11,094 bases of DNA from positions 1 to 11,094 of the forward strand of contig JAFGRS010000059.1 of assembly GCA_016935045.1 (NCBI GenBank), read 5' to 3'. Made by a program: the position numbers and the translations under genes. Positions 5,048-11,094 of the stretch are shown piece by piece (within the stretch, counting starts at the first letter, position 1; each line of letters starts with the position of its first letter). The notes under the pieces are model-generated. The model was given only the letters and a program-made list of their open reading frames with translations, was not told where the DNA came from and searched no databases. This stretch comes from Lentisphaeria bacterium (GTDB taxonomy: Bacteria > Verrucomicrobiota > Lentisphaeria > Oligosphaerales > JAFGRS01).

Positions 5048-7562
5048 TCCAGGCACAGGGCCTCGCGCCCCGGCGGGACCGCGGAGGCGCCCGGGCAGAG
5101 GGCTTCCGGCGCTGCTGCCGCTCCTGGCCGCGGGGTTGCTTCTGGGCCTGGCGGGGGCCCAGGAGGCGCCCCTGGACGTGCACACGGCAGAGGGTCAGTA
5201 CCGCTTCGCCGAGGGCCTCTTCTTCCGCAAGTTCTACGACCTTGCGGAGAACGAGTTCCGCAGCTTCCTCAAGGTCCATCCCGAGCACGCCTTGGGGCCC
5301 GACGCGGCCTATCGCCTGATTCTGTGCCTGCGGAACCAGGGGCGCAAGGACGATGCCCTGACGGCCATGAACGACCTGCAGGCGCGCTGGCCGGAGCATG
5401 AACTGGCCGTGAAGCTGTTCCTCTGGAAGGGAGAACTGCTGCACGAGCGCAGGAACTACCCCGCCGCGGAGCAGTGTTTCCGCCGGCTCTTCGAGCACGA
5501 GGACTCGGTGACGCGGGAGACGGCGGTGTTTTTCGCGGCCCAATGCCAGGAAGGGCAGGGCAAGGCCCAGGCCGCGCTGGATACCTACCGCCTGATCGCG
5601 GACCTGCCCTTTGACGACACGCACGTGTACCGTCCCTATGCCCTCTTTGCCCTGGCCCTGGCCGGCCAGCGTCTGGGGCAGCACGAGGCGGCGGCCGCGG
5701 CGTTTGCCCGCCTGAGCGCTGCGCCGGGGGTTCCCGAGGCCCTGCGCCAGGAGAGCCTGTACCGGGAGGCCGAGACGTTCTTCGCGCGGGAGGACTACGG
5801 TCGCGCCGCGGAACTCTACCAGCGCTGCCTGGGGGAGTTTCCCGGCGGCGCCTTTGCCCGGGAGTCGCAGAAGCGCCTGGCCTGGGCGCAGTGTCTGCAG
5901 GGGGAGTTTGCCCGGGCTGCGGAGACGGCCGCGGCCTGGCGTCAGAAGTACGGTGCGGTGTTTGACAGCGATGTGGACTACATTCAGGCCGCCAGCCTGG
6001 TCGGCGTCGAGTTCTACCAGGAGGCCCTGCCCCTGCTGCGGCGGCTGGTGGAGGACGCCCGCGTGGCTGCGGAGACGGTCCGCCTGGCTGCGTACCAGGA
6101 GATCGTCTGCCTGTCCCAGCTCAAGCGTCACGAGGAGACGGCGCAGCGGGGTGAGGCCTTCGTTGGCGCCTTCCCGCAGGCGGCCGAGGTCCCCGCCGTC
6201 ACCTATGCGGTGGGGAGCGCCCTGCATGCGTTGGGGAACTGTGAAGCGGCGGTCCCGTGGCTGCGTCGGGCCCAGGAGGGATTCCTGAACCGGCGCGAGT
6301 ACTACGAGGACGCCGGAGGTCTGCTGCTGGACTGCCTGGAGCGTCTCGAACGGTTTGGCGAGGCCGCCGAGGTCTGCCGCAGGCTCTCCGAGTACAAGGA
6401 CATTTCCCGGGCGGCCCTCTATCTGCTGCGGGCCGGCGAATACGAACGCAAGGCCGGCAGGACGGACCTGGCCATGCGGGACTTCGAGAATGTGTTGGGC
6501 CGTTTCCCGCAGGCGGCCGAGGAGAGCCGGGCGGCGATGCAGCACCTCGGCGAGATGTACTCTTCGGCGGGGGATTTCGGTCGGGCCGTGGGCGTGGTCG
6601 AGAAACTGCTGGCCCGGGCCGAAGCGGGCGCCGACAAGGCTCGGATGCTGTTCTTCCGCGGCTATCTCGCCTACCAGCAGGAGGCATTCGAGGACGCGGT
6701 CACCTACCTGCGGGCGGCCCTCGCGGAGCCTGCCGGCGGGGCCATCGCGGGGACGGCGAGGTTCTACCTGGGGGGTGCGTTGCTGGAGCTGGAGCGTCGG
6801 GACGAGGCCCTGGGGGTGTTTGGCGAGGTCCTGGCCCTGCCGGACGGCGAGCGGCCCTCCTTTCCGGCGGATCTGCTGTTCCGTCTGGAGATGCTCTATT
6901 ACAGCCGCAACCAGTATGCCGTGAGCGAACGCATCTGCCGTCTGTTGATGGCCCGGGATGAGGGTGAGATCGTCTATCGTTCCACTCTGCGACTGGCGGA
7001 CCTGCTGGTGGCCGGAAACCGCCTCCCGGAAGCCGAAGAACAGCTGGCGGAGCTGCGCACCAAGCTGCGGGAGAAGCGTCTGCGTTTCCGCGACGCGGAG
7101 GCAGCTCCCCCGGAGGAGGAGATTGTGGCCATCCTGTCCGAGGTCTACCTGCAGCAGGACCAGGTGGCCAAGGCGCTGGTGGCTGCCGAGCAGTGCCTGG
7201 CCCGCAAGGACCTGGCGCTGGAGTTCGTGACCCGGTGCCGCTGGGTGCTGGCGGAGGCCCTGGGCCGGCAGAACCACCGTCAGCAGGCCCTGCCCTATGC
7301 CGTCAAGGCGTATGTTCTCGACGACCACCCGGTGTATTCGCCCCGCGCCATGCTGCTGGCCCTGCGGCTTCTCGTGGCCGGGGAACGCATGACGGAGGCC
7401 AAGGCGACCCTGGACGAACTGCGGACGCGATACCCCGTATACGCAGAGAGCGTGGCCGGAACCGCGGAAGTGCGTCAGGTCATCGCGGCGCAGGGCGGCG
7501 CCGGGCCGGAGAGCGGCGTCACGCGGCCCTCTCCCACGCCCCCTGGAAACCAGGGAGAGTGA
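5031..7562 (+). CDS. Large periplasmic TPR-repeat protein, partner of ExbB/ExbD
   Basis: An 843-residue exported protein. An Arg-rich start is followed by a hydrophobic core (LPALLPLLAAGLLLGL, 25-40) and a probable signal peptidase I cut after A43 (AGA|QEA). There is no lipobox Cys. From about residue 52 almost to the end it is a run of tetratricopeptide-like helix pairs with recurring A-x-x-x-Y/F and D/E-x-A patterns, for example AEGLFFRKFYDLAENEFRSF and YPAAEQCFRRLF. The last 20 or so residues are a Gly/Pro/Ser-rich tail. GAGGG at 5021-5025 precedes ATG 5031. Overlap with exbD and the absence of a TonB or TolA gene suggest that this protein is the energised or scaffold partner. That role is inferred. 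No catalytic motif was recognised. Confidence 0.85.
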   Translation: MIPATDPGTGPRAPAGPRRRPGRGLPALLPLLAAGLLLGLAGAQEAPLDVHTAEGQYRFAEGLFFRKFYDLAENEFRSFLKVHPEHALGPDAAYRLILCLRNQGRKDDALTAMNDLQARWPEHELAVKLFLWKGELLHERRNYPAAEQCFRRLFEHEDSVTRETAVFFAAQCQEGQGKAQAALDTYRLIADLPFDDTHVYRPYALFALALAGQRLGQHEAAAAAFARLSAAPGVPEALRQESLYREAETFFAREDYGRAAELYQRCLGEFPGGAFARESQKRLAWAQCLQGEFARAAETAAAWRQKYGAVFDSDVDYIQAASLVGVEFYQEALPLLRRLVEDARVAAETVRLAAYQEIVCLSQLKRHEETAQRGEAFVGAFPQAAEVPAVTYAVGSALHALGNCEAAVPWLRRAQEGFLNRREYYEDAGGLLLDCLERLERFGEAAEVCRRLSEYKDISRAALYLLRAGEYERKAGRTDLAMRDFENVLGRFPQAAEESRAAMQHLGEMYSSAGDFGRAVGVVEKLLARAEAGADKARMLFFRGYLAYQQEAFEDAVTYLRAALAEPAGGAIAGTARFYLGGALLELERRDEALGVFGEVLALPDGERPSFPADLLFRLEMLYYSRNQYAVSERICRLLMARDEGEIVYRSTLRLADLLVAGNRLPEAEEQLAELRTKLREKRLRFRDAEAAPPEEEIVAILSEVYLQQDQVAKALVAAEQCLARKDLALEFVTRCRWVLAEALGRQNHRQQALPYAVKAYVLDDHPVYSPRAMLLALRLLVAGERMTEAKATLDELRTRYPVYAESVAGTAEVRQVIAAQGGAGPESGVTRPSPTPPGNQGE

Positions 7563-7582
7563 GGATTCGCGGCAGGTTTTTT
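7541..7582 (+). terminator. Weak terminator-like hairpin at the end of the TPR gene
   Basis: CCCTGG-AAA-CCAGGG (7541-7555) is a perfect 6-pair stem that overlaps the last codons. A T6 run follows at 7577-7582, about 21 bases later. A normal intrinsic terminator has the T-run directly after the stem, so termination here would be partial at best. Confidence 0.25.
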
Positions 7583-7726
7583 GCCTTGCGGGACTGGCGA
7601 AAGCCTACGGCATACTGTACGTTTGATGTCACGTATGCGCGGGTTGTGTTCTCCGGCCCCCGGGTTCGGGCATTCGATGCGGTGGGACCGGCTTCCTGGT
7701 GCCGGCGATAAGGAGTGGATACGGCC
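7563..7726. other. Intergenic region before the FHA gene
   Basis: A 164-base gap. It holds the T6 run (7577-7582), a poor promoter-like pair TTGCGG (7586-7591) and CATACT (7611-7616) with a 19-base spacer, and a short inverted repeat TACGT-N8-ACGTA (7618-7635). AT content rises around 7611-7640, so a promoter for the FHA gene here is plausible but not proven. Confidence 0.3.
7710..7715 (+). promoter_or_regulatory. Ribosome binding site that sets the FHA gene start
   Basis: AAGGAG lies 11 bases before ATG 7727. The in-frame GTG at 7715 overlaps this site and cannot use it, so ATG 7727 is preferred. Confidence 0.65.
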
Positions 7727-8272
7727 ATGGCGGTAACTCCAAGGATCATCGTTCTCTCGGAGCAGCTCAGGGGACAGTCCTTCGAGTTGGTGGAAGGTGA
7801 ATACTCGATCGGGCGCACCGACGCGTGCGACATTTGCATTCCCGATCCCACCATCAGTGGCCACCACTGCACCCTCGTGCGCATGGGCAGCGGCACCTAT
7901 GGCGCCCGGGACGAGGGCAGCACCAACGGGACCCGAGTCAACGGAGTGCGCCTCGAACCCGAGGACGTCCAACCCCTCGTCCACAGCGACATCCTCCAGG
8001 TCGGCGGCGTGGAGATGCTGTTCGACTGCGAAAGCACACGTTCCGACGGTTCCACCACCCAGACCGTCATCAATCTCGAGGAAAGACACGACAGCGAACC
8101 CGTCACCGAACTGGTCAACCTGGGCGGCGGCACGCATGGCACCCGGCGTGGTGGACTCCACCGCGAGGATCGCAAGCAGAGCATCATTGTCTGGGCTGTC
8201 TTCGGTGTGCTGGCCCTGGTGGCTCTGGTGGCTCTCGGCATCTTCGTCGTCAAGGTCATGGGGTCTTCCTGA
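7727..8272 (+). CDS. FHA-domain protein with C-terminal membrane anchor
   Basis: A 181-residue protein. Residues about 5-100 form a forkhead-associated domain, a phosphothreonine-peptide binding module. The key residues are all present: GR (G29-R30) in EYSIGRTDACDICIPD, S44 and H47 in TISGHHC, and N67 in DEGSTNGTRVNG. A polar linker with Thr, Ser and acidic residues (101-150) could itself be a phosphorylation target (T-Q-T-V, 111-114). A single membrane helix lies at about 153-177 (SIIVWAVFGVLALVALVALG). There is no N-terminal signal peptide, so the FHA domain should face the cytoplasm with the tail in the inner membrane. Its kinase and partners are not in this window. The tail-anchored layout suggests a membrane recruitment role, which is an inference. 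Confidence 0.85.
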   Translation: MAVTPRIIVLSEQLRGQSFELVEGEYSIGRTDACDICIPDPTISGHHCTLVRMGSGTYGARDEGSTNGTRVNGVRLEPEDVQPLVHSDILQVGGVEMLFDCESTRSDGSTTQTVINLEERHDSEPVTELVNLGGGTHGTRRGGLHREDRKQSIIVWAVFGVLALVALVALGIFVVKVMGSS

Positions 8273-8403
8273 CGGTCCCGAGGCCTGGCTGATGTCTCGG
8301 AGGCGCCTCTTGCCGCTGCGGATGCGTCCGGCGCTGCTGGACCGGCTGTCGAGGCCCTGGCGATGCAACGCTGGGCTTTCCCCCCGTGTCTGTCGTGGCG
8401 GCG

Positions 8404-8434
8404 TTGCTGTGGCATACCCCGGTGGTGATACCAT
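8404..8434 (+). promoter_or_regulatory. Weak extended -10 promoter candidate before the structured RNA
   Basis: TGATACCAT (8426-8434) reads as an extended -10 (TGn plus TACCAT, 4 of 6). TTGCTG at 8404-8409 could be a -35, but the 19-base spacer is long. Transcription would start near 8441, almost exactly at the base of the long closing helix. Confidence 0.3.
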
Positions 8435-8576
8435 CCGGATGCAGGCCGTACAGCCACGGCTGGAGCGGCCGCGTCCCGCGGCCAGTGCCCACGGGGCCGT
8501 GGGCGCTCACACGGAGACCGCAACGCGCAGCCAACCTGCCGGCGGTTGCGGGTCACTGTTGTACGGCTGCCATCGG
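8435..8576 (+). ncRNA. Candidate structured RNA or mRNA leader upstream of ftsH
   Basis: Found by hand pairing. The closing helix pairs 8435-8453 with 8559-8576: CC/GG, GAT/ATC, GCAG/CTGC and CCGTACA/TGTACGG plus a G-U pair, 17 pairs in all, with single-base bulges at 8437, 8445 and 8571. Inside are a 7-pair hairpin GGCCGCG-TCC-CGCGGCC (8467-8483), a directly adjacent 9- to 10-pair hairpin (8484-8507) with a U-G pair (8486-8505), and a longer bulged stem (8516-8524/8545-8554) with an inner GCAG/CTGC stem. The two G-U pairs would be A-C mismatches on the other strand, which favours the plus strand. I recognise no known family: no SRP loop, no RNase P or tmRNA signature. It could be a 5' leader controlling ftsH or a separate RNA. 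No terminator follows, which favours a leader. Confidence 0.45.
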
Positions 8577-8610
8577 AGACGCATGAGGCGACGCTGGGCG
8601 AGGCTTGCGA

Positions 8611-10665
8611 ATGGCTGGAAACGGCAAGAGACCGACGAACGGCGATAGCCCCGGGCCATCCCGCCCGGACCCCCGCATGGGGCGGCAGCCCATGCGCATG
8701 CTGCTGTTCTGGATGGTCGTGCTGTTTGCCTTCCCGACGCTGGTTCTCCTCTACCGCGCGGGTCACGACGAAGACACCGAGCCGTTGCCCTGGCACGAGT
8801 TCGAATCCCTTCTGCGCAGCGACCGGGTGCACAGCGCCATCGTGGTGGAGGATCCTTCCAGCGGCGCCATGACCAAGACGATCCGGGGCCTGTACTGGCC
8901 GGAGCACGTCGAGGTGGGCAACGTCACGGCCCTGGTGCCCTACCGGGTGAAGGTGGTGCTGACCGAGAGCCTGGTGGAGATGCTGCGGGAACACACGGAA
9001 TACGAGGCGGAACAGCGCAGCAACCTGGTCGGCAGCGTGATCCTGTCGTTGCTGCCCATTGTCATTCTGGTTGGTCTGATCTACTTCCTTTTTTCGCGGC
9101 AGTTGCGGGCGGCGGGGAGGGGGGCGCTGCAGTTCGGCAAGAGCCGGGCGCGGATGATCAATCCCAACCAGGAACGGGTGACCTTCAAGGACGTCAGCGG
9201 CATCAACGAAGCCAAGGAGGAGATGCAGGAGATCATCGAGTATCTGCGTGACCCGGGCAGGTTCCAGAAGCTGGGTGGGAGGATTCCGAAGGGTGTGCTG
9301 ATGGTGGGGCCTCCGGGCACGGGCAAGACCCTGCTGGCGCGGGCGATCGCCGGTGAAGCGGATGTGCCGTTCTTCTCGATCAGCGGTTCGGACTTCGTCG
9401 AGATGTTTGTGGGTGTGGGTGCGAGCCGGGTTCGGGACATGTTCGAGGAGGGGAAGCGGCACGCTCCGTGTCTGGTTTTCATCGACGAGATCGACGCGGT
9501 GGGGCGTTCCCGCTTCACCGGCATCGGGGGCGGGCACGACGAGCGGGAGCAGACCCTGAATGCTCTGCTGGTGGAGATGGACGGCTTCGAGACCAACAGC
9601 GGCATCATCGTCATCGCGGCCACGAACCGTCCCGACGTGCTGGATCCCGCCCTGTTGCGTCCGGGGCGTTTCGACCGTCAGATCCGGATCGACCTGCCGG
9701 ATGTCCAGGGCCGTCTCGGGATTCTGAAGCTGCACGCCAAGCGGATCAAGCTGGGGCAGGACGTGGACCTCGGCACCATCGCCCGGGGCACGCCGGGCTT
9801 CAGCGGCGCGGACCTGGCCAACCTGATCAACGAGGCCGCCCTCAAGGCCGCCCGGGAGGGCAAGTCGGCGGTGGAGCTGACGGACCTGGAGGAGGCGCGG
9901 GACAAGGTGGCCTGGGGCAAGGAACGCCGCAGCCGCAAGATCGACGAGAAGGACCGCCGCATCACGGCCTACCACGAGGCCGGTCACGCGCTGGTGGGCA
10001 TCATGTGCCAGGACACCACCCCTCTGCACAAGGTCACCATCATCCCGAGGGGCATCGCCTATCTCGGTGCGACCATGCATCTTCCCGAACAGGACCGCTA
10101 CACCCGCAGTCAGGGGGAGCTGCACGACGAACTGGCCATGATGCTGGGCGGCCGGGTGGCGGAGAAACTGGTGTTTGGCGAGGTAACCAGCGGGGCCGCG
10201 GCGGACATCCGTCAAGCCACCGACATTGCCAAGAAGATGGTCTGCCAGTGGGGCATGAGCGAGCGCATGGGAGCCCTGAGCTATACGGGCCGGGAAGAAC
10301 ACATCTTCCTGGGGCGGGACATCACCCGCAGCGAGGACTACAGCCCCGAGACCGCCCGGGAGCTGGATCTCGAGATCCGCAAGGTGATCGACGACGCCGA
10401 GGCCCGAGCCACCGAGATCCTCACCGTCCACCGCGATAAGCTCGAGAAACTCGCCCGGAAACTGCTGGAGGTCGAGACCCTCACCGCGCAGCAGGTCTAC
10501 GAACTGCTGGGACTCGAATACAAGCCCCTGTCACCGCTCGAAGGCGACGGCGCCACCGAACGCCCCGTCGAACCACTCCGGGTGCCACCCGTGCCTGCCG
10601 CGGCGGCCGGACCCGGAGAGGGGCAGACTGCCACCGATGACGAGACCCCCGCCGAGGAATCCTGA
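8611..10665 (+). CDS. ftsH: ATP-dependent zinc metalloprotease FtsH
   Basis: A hexameric inner-membrane AAA+ protease that removes misassembled membrane proteins and short-lived regulators. The 684-residue product has membrane segments at about 30-48 and 140-161 around a small periplasmic domain. The AAA module follows: Walker A GPPGTGKT (233-240), pore loop FVGVG (266-270), Walker B LVFIDEID (288-295) and the second region of homology ATNRPDVLDPALLRPGRFDR (337-356) with R350/R353. The protease module has the zinc site HEAGH (455-459) and third ligand D532. All catalytic residues are intact and the length is near the usual 610-700. The first 24 or so residues and the last 45 (Pro/Ala/Glu-rich) are variable tails. 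GAGG (8600-8603) lies 7 bases before ATG 8611; the TTG at 8605 is less likely. Confidence 0.96.
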   Translation: MAGNGKRPTNGDSPGPSRPDPRMGRQPMRMLLFWMVVLFAFPTLVLLYRAGHDEDTEPLPWHEFESLLRSDRVHSAIVVEDPSSGAMTKTIRGLYWPEHVEVGNVTALVPYRVKVVLTESLVEMLREHTEYEAEQRSNLVGSVILSLLPIVILVGLIYFLFSRQLRAAGRGALQFGKSRARMINPNQERVTFKDVSGINEAKEEMQEIIEYLRDPGRFQKLGGRIPKGVLMVGPPGTGKTLLARAIAGEADVPFFSISGSDFVEMFVGVGASRVRDMFEEGKRHAPCLVFIDEIDAVGRSRFTGIGGGHDEREQTLNALLVEMDGFETNSGIIVIAATNRPDVLDPALLRPGRFDRQIRIDLPDVQGRLGILKLHAKRIKLGQDVDLGTIARGTPGFSGADLANLINEAALKAAREGKSAVELTDLEEARDKVAWGKERRSRKIDEKDRRITAYHEAGHALVGIMCQDTTPLHKVTIIPRGIAYLGATMHLPEQDRYTRSQGELHDELAMMLGGRVAEKLVFGEVTSGAAADIRQATDIAKKMVCQWGMSERMGALSYTGREEHIFLGRDITRSEDYSPETARELDLEIRKVIDDAEARATEILTVHRDKLEKLARKLLEVETLTAQQVYELLGLEYKPLSPLEGDGATERPVEPLRVPPVPAAAAGPGEGQTATDDETPAEES

Positions 10666-10990
10666 GGAGAGGGGACCGGCCCTGCCTCCCTATCTGCGGG
10701 AGCACGGGGAGGGGGTGATCCTGCGCTTGCGCGTCGTGCCCCGGTCCAGAACCAACGCCGTCGACGGCCCCCTGGGAGACCTGCTCAAGGTCCGGCTGAC
10801 CTCCCCTCCGGTGGAGGGCAAGGCCAACGAGTGCCTGCGCCGCTTCCTCGCCGACCTGCTGGACCTGCCCAGCCGCAGTGTCGACATCCTGGCCGGAGAG
10901 GCGTCCCGCACGAAGGCCGTGCTGCTGCGGGGAGCCCGTGCCGACGCCGTCCTGGATCGCCTGTGCCCCGGCGGAAAAGACCCCGAGTGA
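10637..10990 (+). CDS. yggU: YggU family protein (UPF0235/DUF167)
   Basis: A small conserved protein of unknown function, 117 residues. The family core is clear: LRLRVVPRSRTNAV (about 29-42), LKVRLTSPPVEGKANECLRRFLADLL (49-74, with the typical PPVEGKAN) and VDILAGEASRTKAVLL (82-97). The first 27 residues are a Pro/Arg-rich extension outside the domain. The ATG at 10637 overlaps the last 29 bases of ftsH, and its upstream GGAGAGGGG (10615-10623) is rather far away. A stronger site, GAGGAGAGGGG (10664-10674), has only CTG (10682) in frame at good spacing, or GTG at 10715 much further on, so the true start is uncertain. No membrane segment or signal peptide. Confidence 0.85.
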   Translation: MTRPPPRNPEERGPALPPYLREHGEGVILRLRVVPRSRTNAVDGPLGDLLKVRLTSPPVEGKANECLRRFLADLLDLPSRSVDILAGEASRTKAVLLRGARADAVLDRLCPGGKDPE

Positions 10991-11023
10991 AGGGGCGGGA
11001 CGAGAAAGGCCGGTCTGACGTCT

Positions 11024-11094
11024 CCCCCCCGTCTCCCTCCCTCTCCCCCTCCGCGGTCCCTGCGCCTCTGCGCGAGTCCGTCTCCCTCCCTCTC
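11024..11094. repeat. C-rich, G-poor tail with 17-base direct repeat
   Basis: CCGTCTCCCTCCCTCTC occurs at 11029-11045 and again at 11078-11094, 49 bases apart, with the second copy running into the window edge. Between them lies TGCGCCTCTGCGCGAG. On the plus strand the block is C-rich and poor in G, like a Rho loading site, and it follows the last gene of the ftsH operon by about 35 bases. On the minus strand the four G-tracts at 11024-11049 fit a G-quadruplex pattern. No gene is seen in 10991-11094. Confidence 0.5.

Larger units (their letters stand above)
8273..8610 (+). other. 338-base gap between the FHA gene and ftsH
   Basis: No convincing gene. The left part (8273-8403) holds only a short palindrome, GAGGCGCCTC (8300-8309), and no T-run. 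A weak promoter-like stretch lies near 8404-8434. The right part (8435-8576) folds into a strong multibranched structure, listed separately. A frame from ATG 8292 to 8648 (119 codons, Arg-rich) has a GAGG 8 bases upstream, but it runs through the structured segment and into ftsH, and I do not accept it as a gene. Confidence 0.6.

Noticed and set aside
4986..7328. 780-codon minus-strand open frame
   Set aside because: Antisense of the TPR gene. It arises from GC-rich third positions, with no ribosome site and no recognisable domain.
7618..7635. Inverted repeat TACGT-N8-ACGTA
   Set aside because: Only 5-base arms, and its position relative to any convincing promoter is unclear. Too short to call an operator.
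8292..8648. Small Arg-rich frame between the FHA gene and ftsH, with GAGG 8 bases before its ATG
   Set aside because: Composition is dominated by Arg, Pro and Ala, it overlaps the start of ftsH, and its second half lies in the strongly paired RNA segment. No family similarity recognised.
8799..8808. GTTCGAATCC, like the T-arm of a tRNA
   Set aside because: It is inside the ftsH coding region (HEFES) and has no acceptor, D or anticodon arms around it.
7897..10431. 844-codon minus-strand open frame
   Set aside because: Antisense of the FHA gene, the gap and ftsH. The ftsH frame on the plus strand has all catalytic motifs, so this one is a shadow.
1..11094. CRISPR arrays, insertion sequences, prophage or defence genes
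   Set aside because: I looked for regularly spaced repeats, transposase or integrase motifs and terminal inverted repeats and saw none. The genes are core or envelope functions with uniform GC-rich codon use.

Overview
This is a GC-rich, densely packed chromosomal stretch from a Gram-negative bacterium. The Gram-negative reading rests on an ExbB/ExbD energiser pair and a large protein predicted to be exported to the periplasm. An ExbB with its own N-terminal signal peptide, a periplasmic TPR partner, an FHA-membrane protein, FtsH and a UxaE-type hexuronate epimerase would fit the PVC superphylum (for example Kiritimatiellota, Lentisphaerota or Verrucomicrobiota). That placement is an inference with low confidence. 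I see no CRISPR array, insertion sequence, tRNA or rRNA.

Layout. (1) Positions 1-1469, minus strand: a tagaturonate epimerase-like gene (uxaE) that runs off the left edge, so its stop is not visible. (2) Positions 1470-1720: a divergent control region with inverted repeats, including a 16-base palindrome next to a clear sigma-70-type promoter that fires rightwards. (3) Positions 1721-3735: a degenerate histidine kinase-like protein fused to an intact receiver domain, overlapping by one base (TGATG) an RsuA/RluB-family rRNA pseudouridine synthase gene. (4) Positions 3840-7562: an exbB-exbD-TPR operon. (5) Positions 7727-8272: an FHA-domain protein with a C-terminal membrane anchor. (6) Positions 8273-8610: a 338-base gap. 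Its right half can fold into a multibranched RNA with a 17-pair closing helix around three stem-loops. This is the best candidate here for something undescribed. (7) Positions 8611-10990: ftsH overlapping a YggU-family gene. (8) Positions 10991-11094: a C-rich, G-poor tail with a 17-base direct repeat, a possible Rho-type end of the operon.

How the parts may work together. ExbB and ExbD would use the proton motive force to drive a partner, and the co-transcribed TPR protein is the obvious candidate since no TonB or TolA is seen. The FHA protein would read phosphothreonine signals at the inner membrane, and FtsH would do membrane protein quality control nearby. The kinase-like/receiver protein probably receives phosphate from, or docks onto, partners encoded elsewhere. 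The long open frames on the opposite strands of uxaE, the TPR gene and ftsH are GC-driven shadows and are not annotated.
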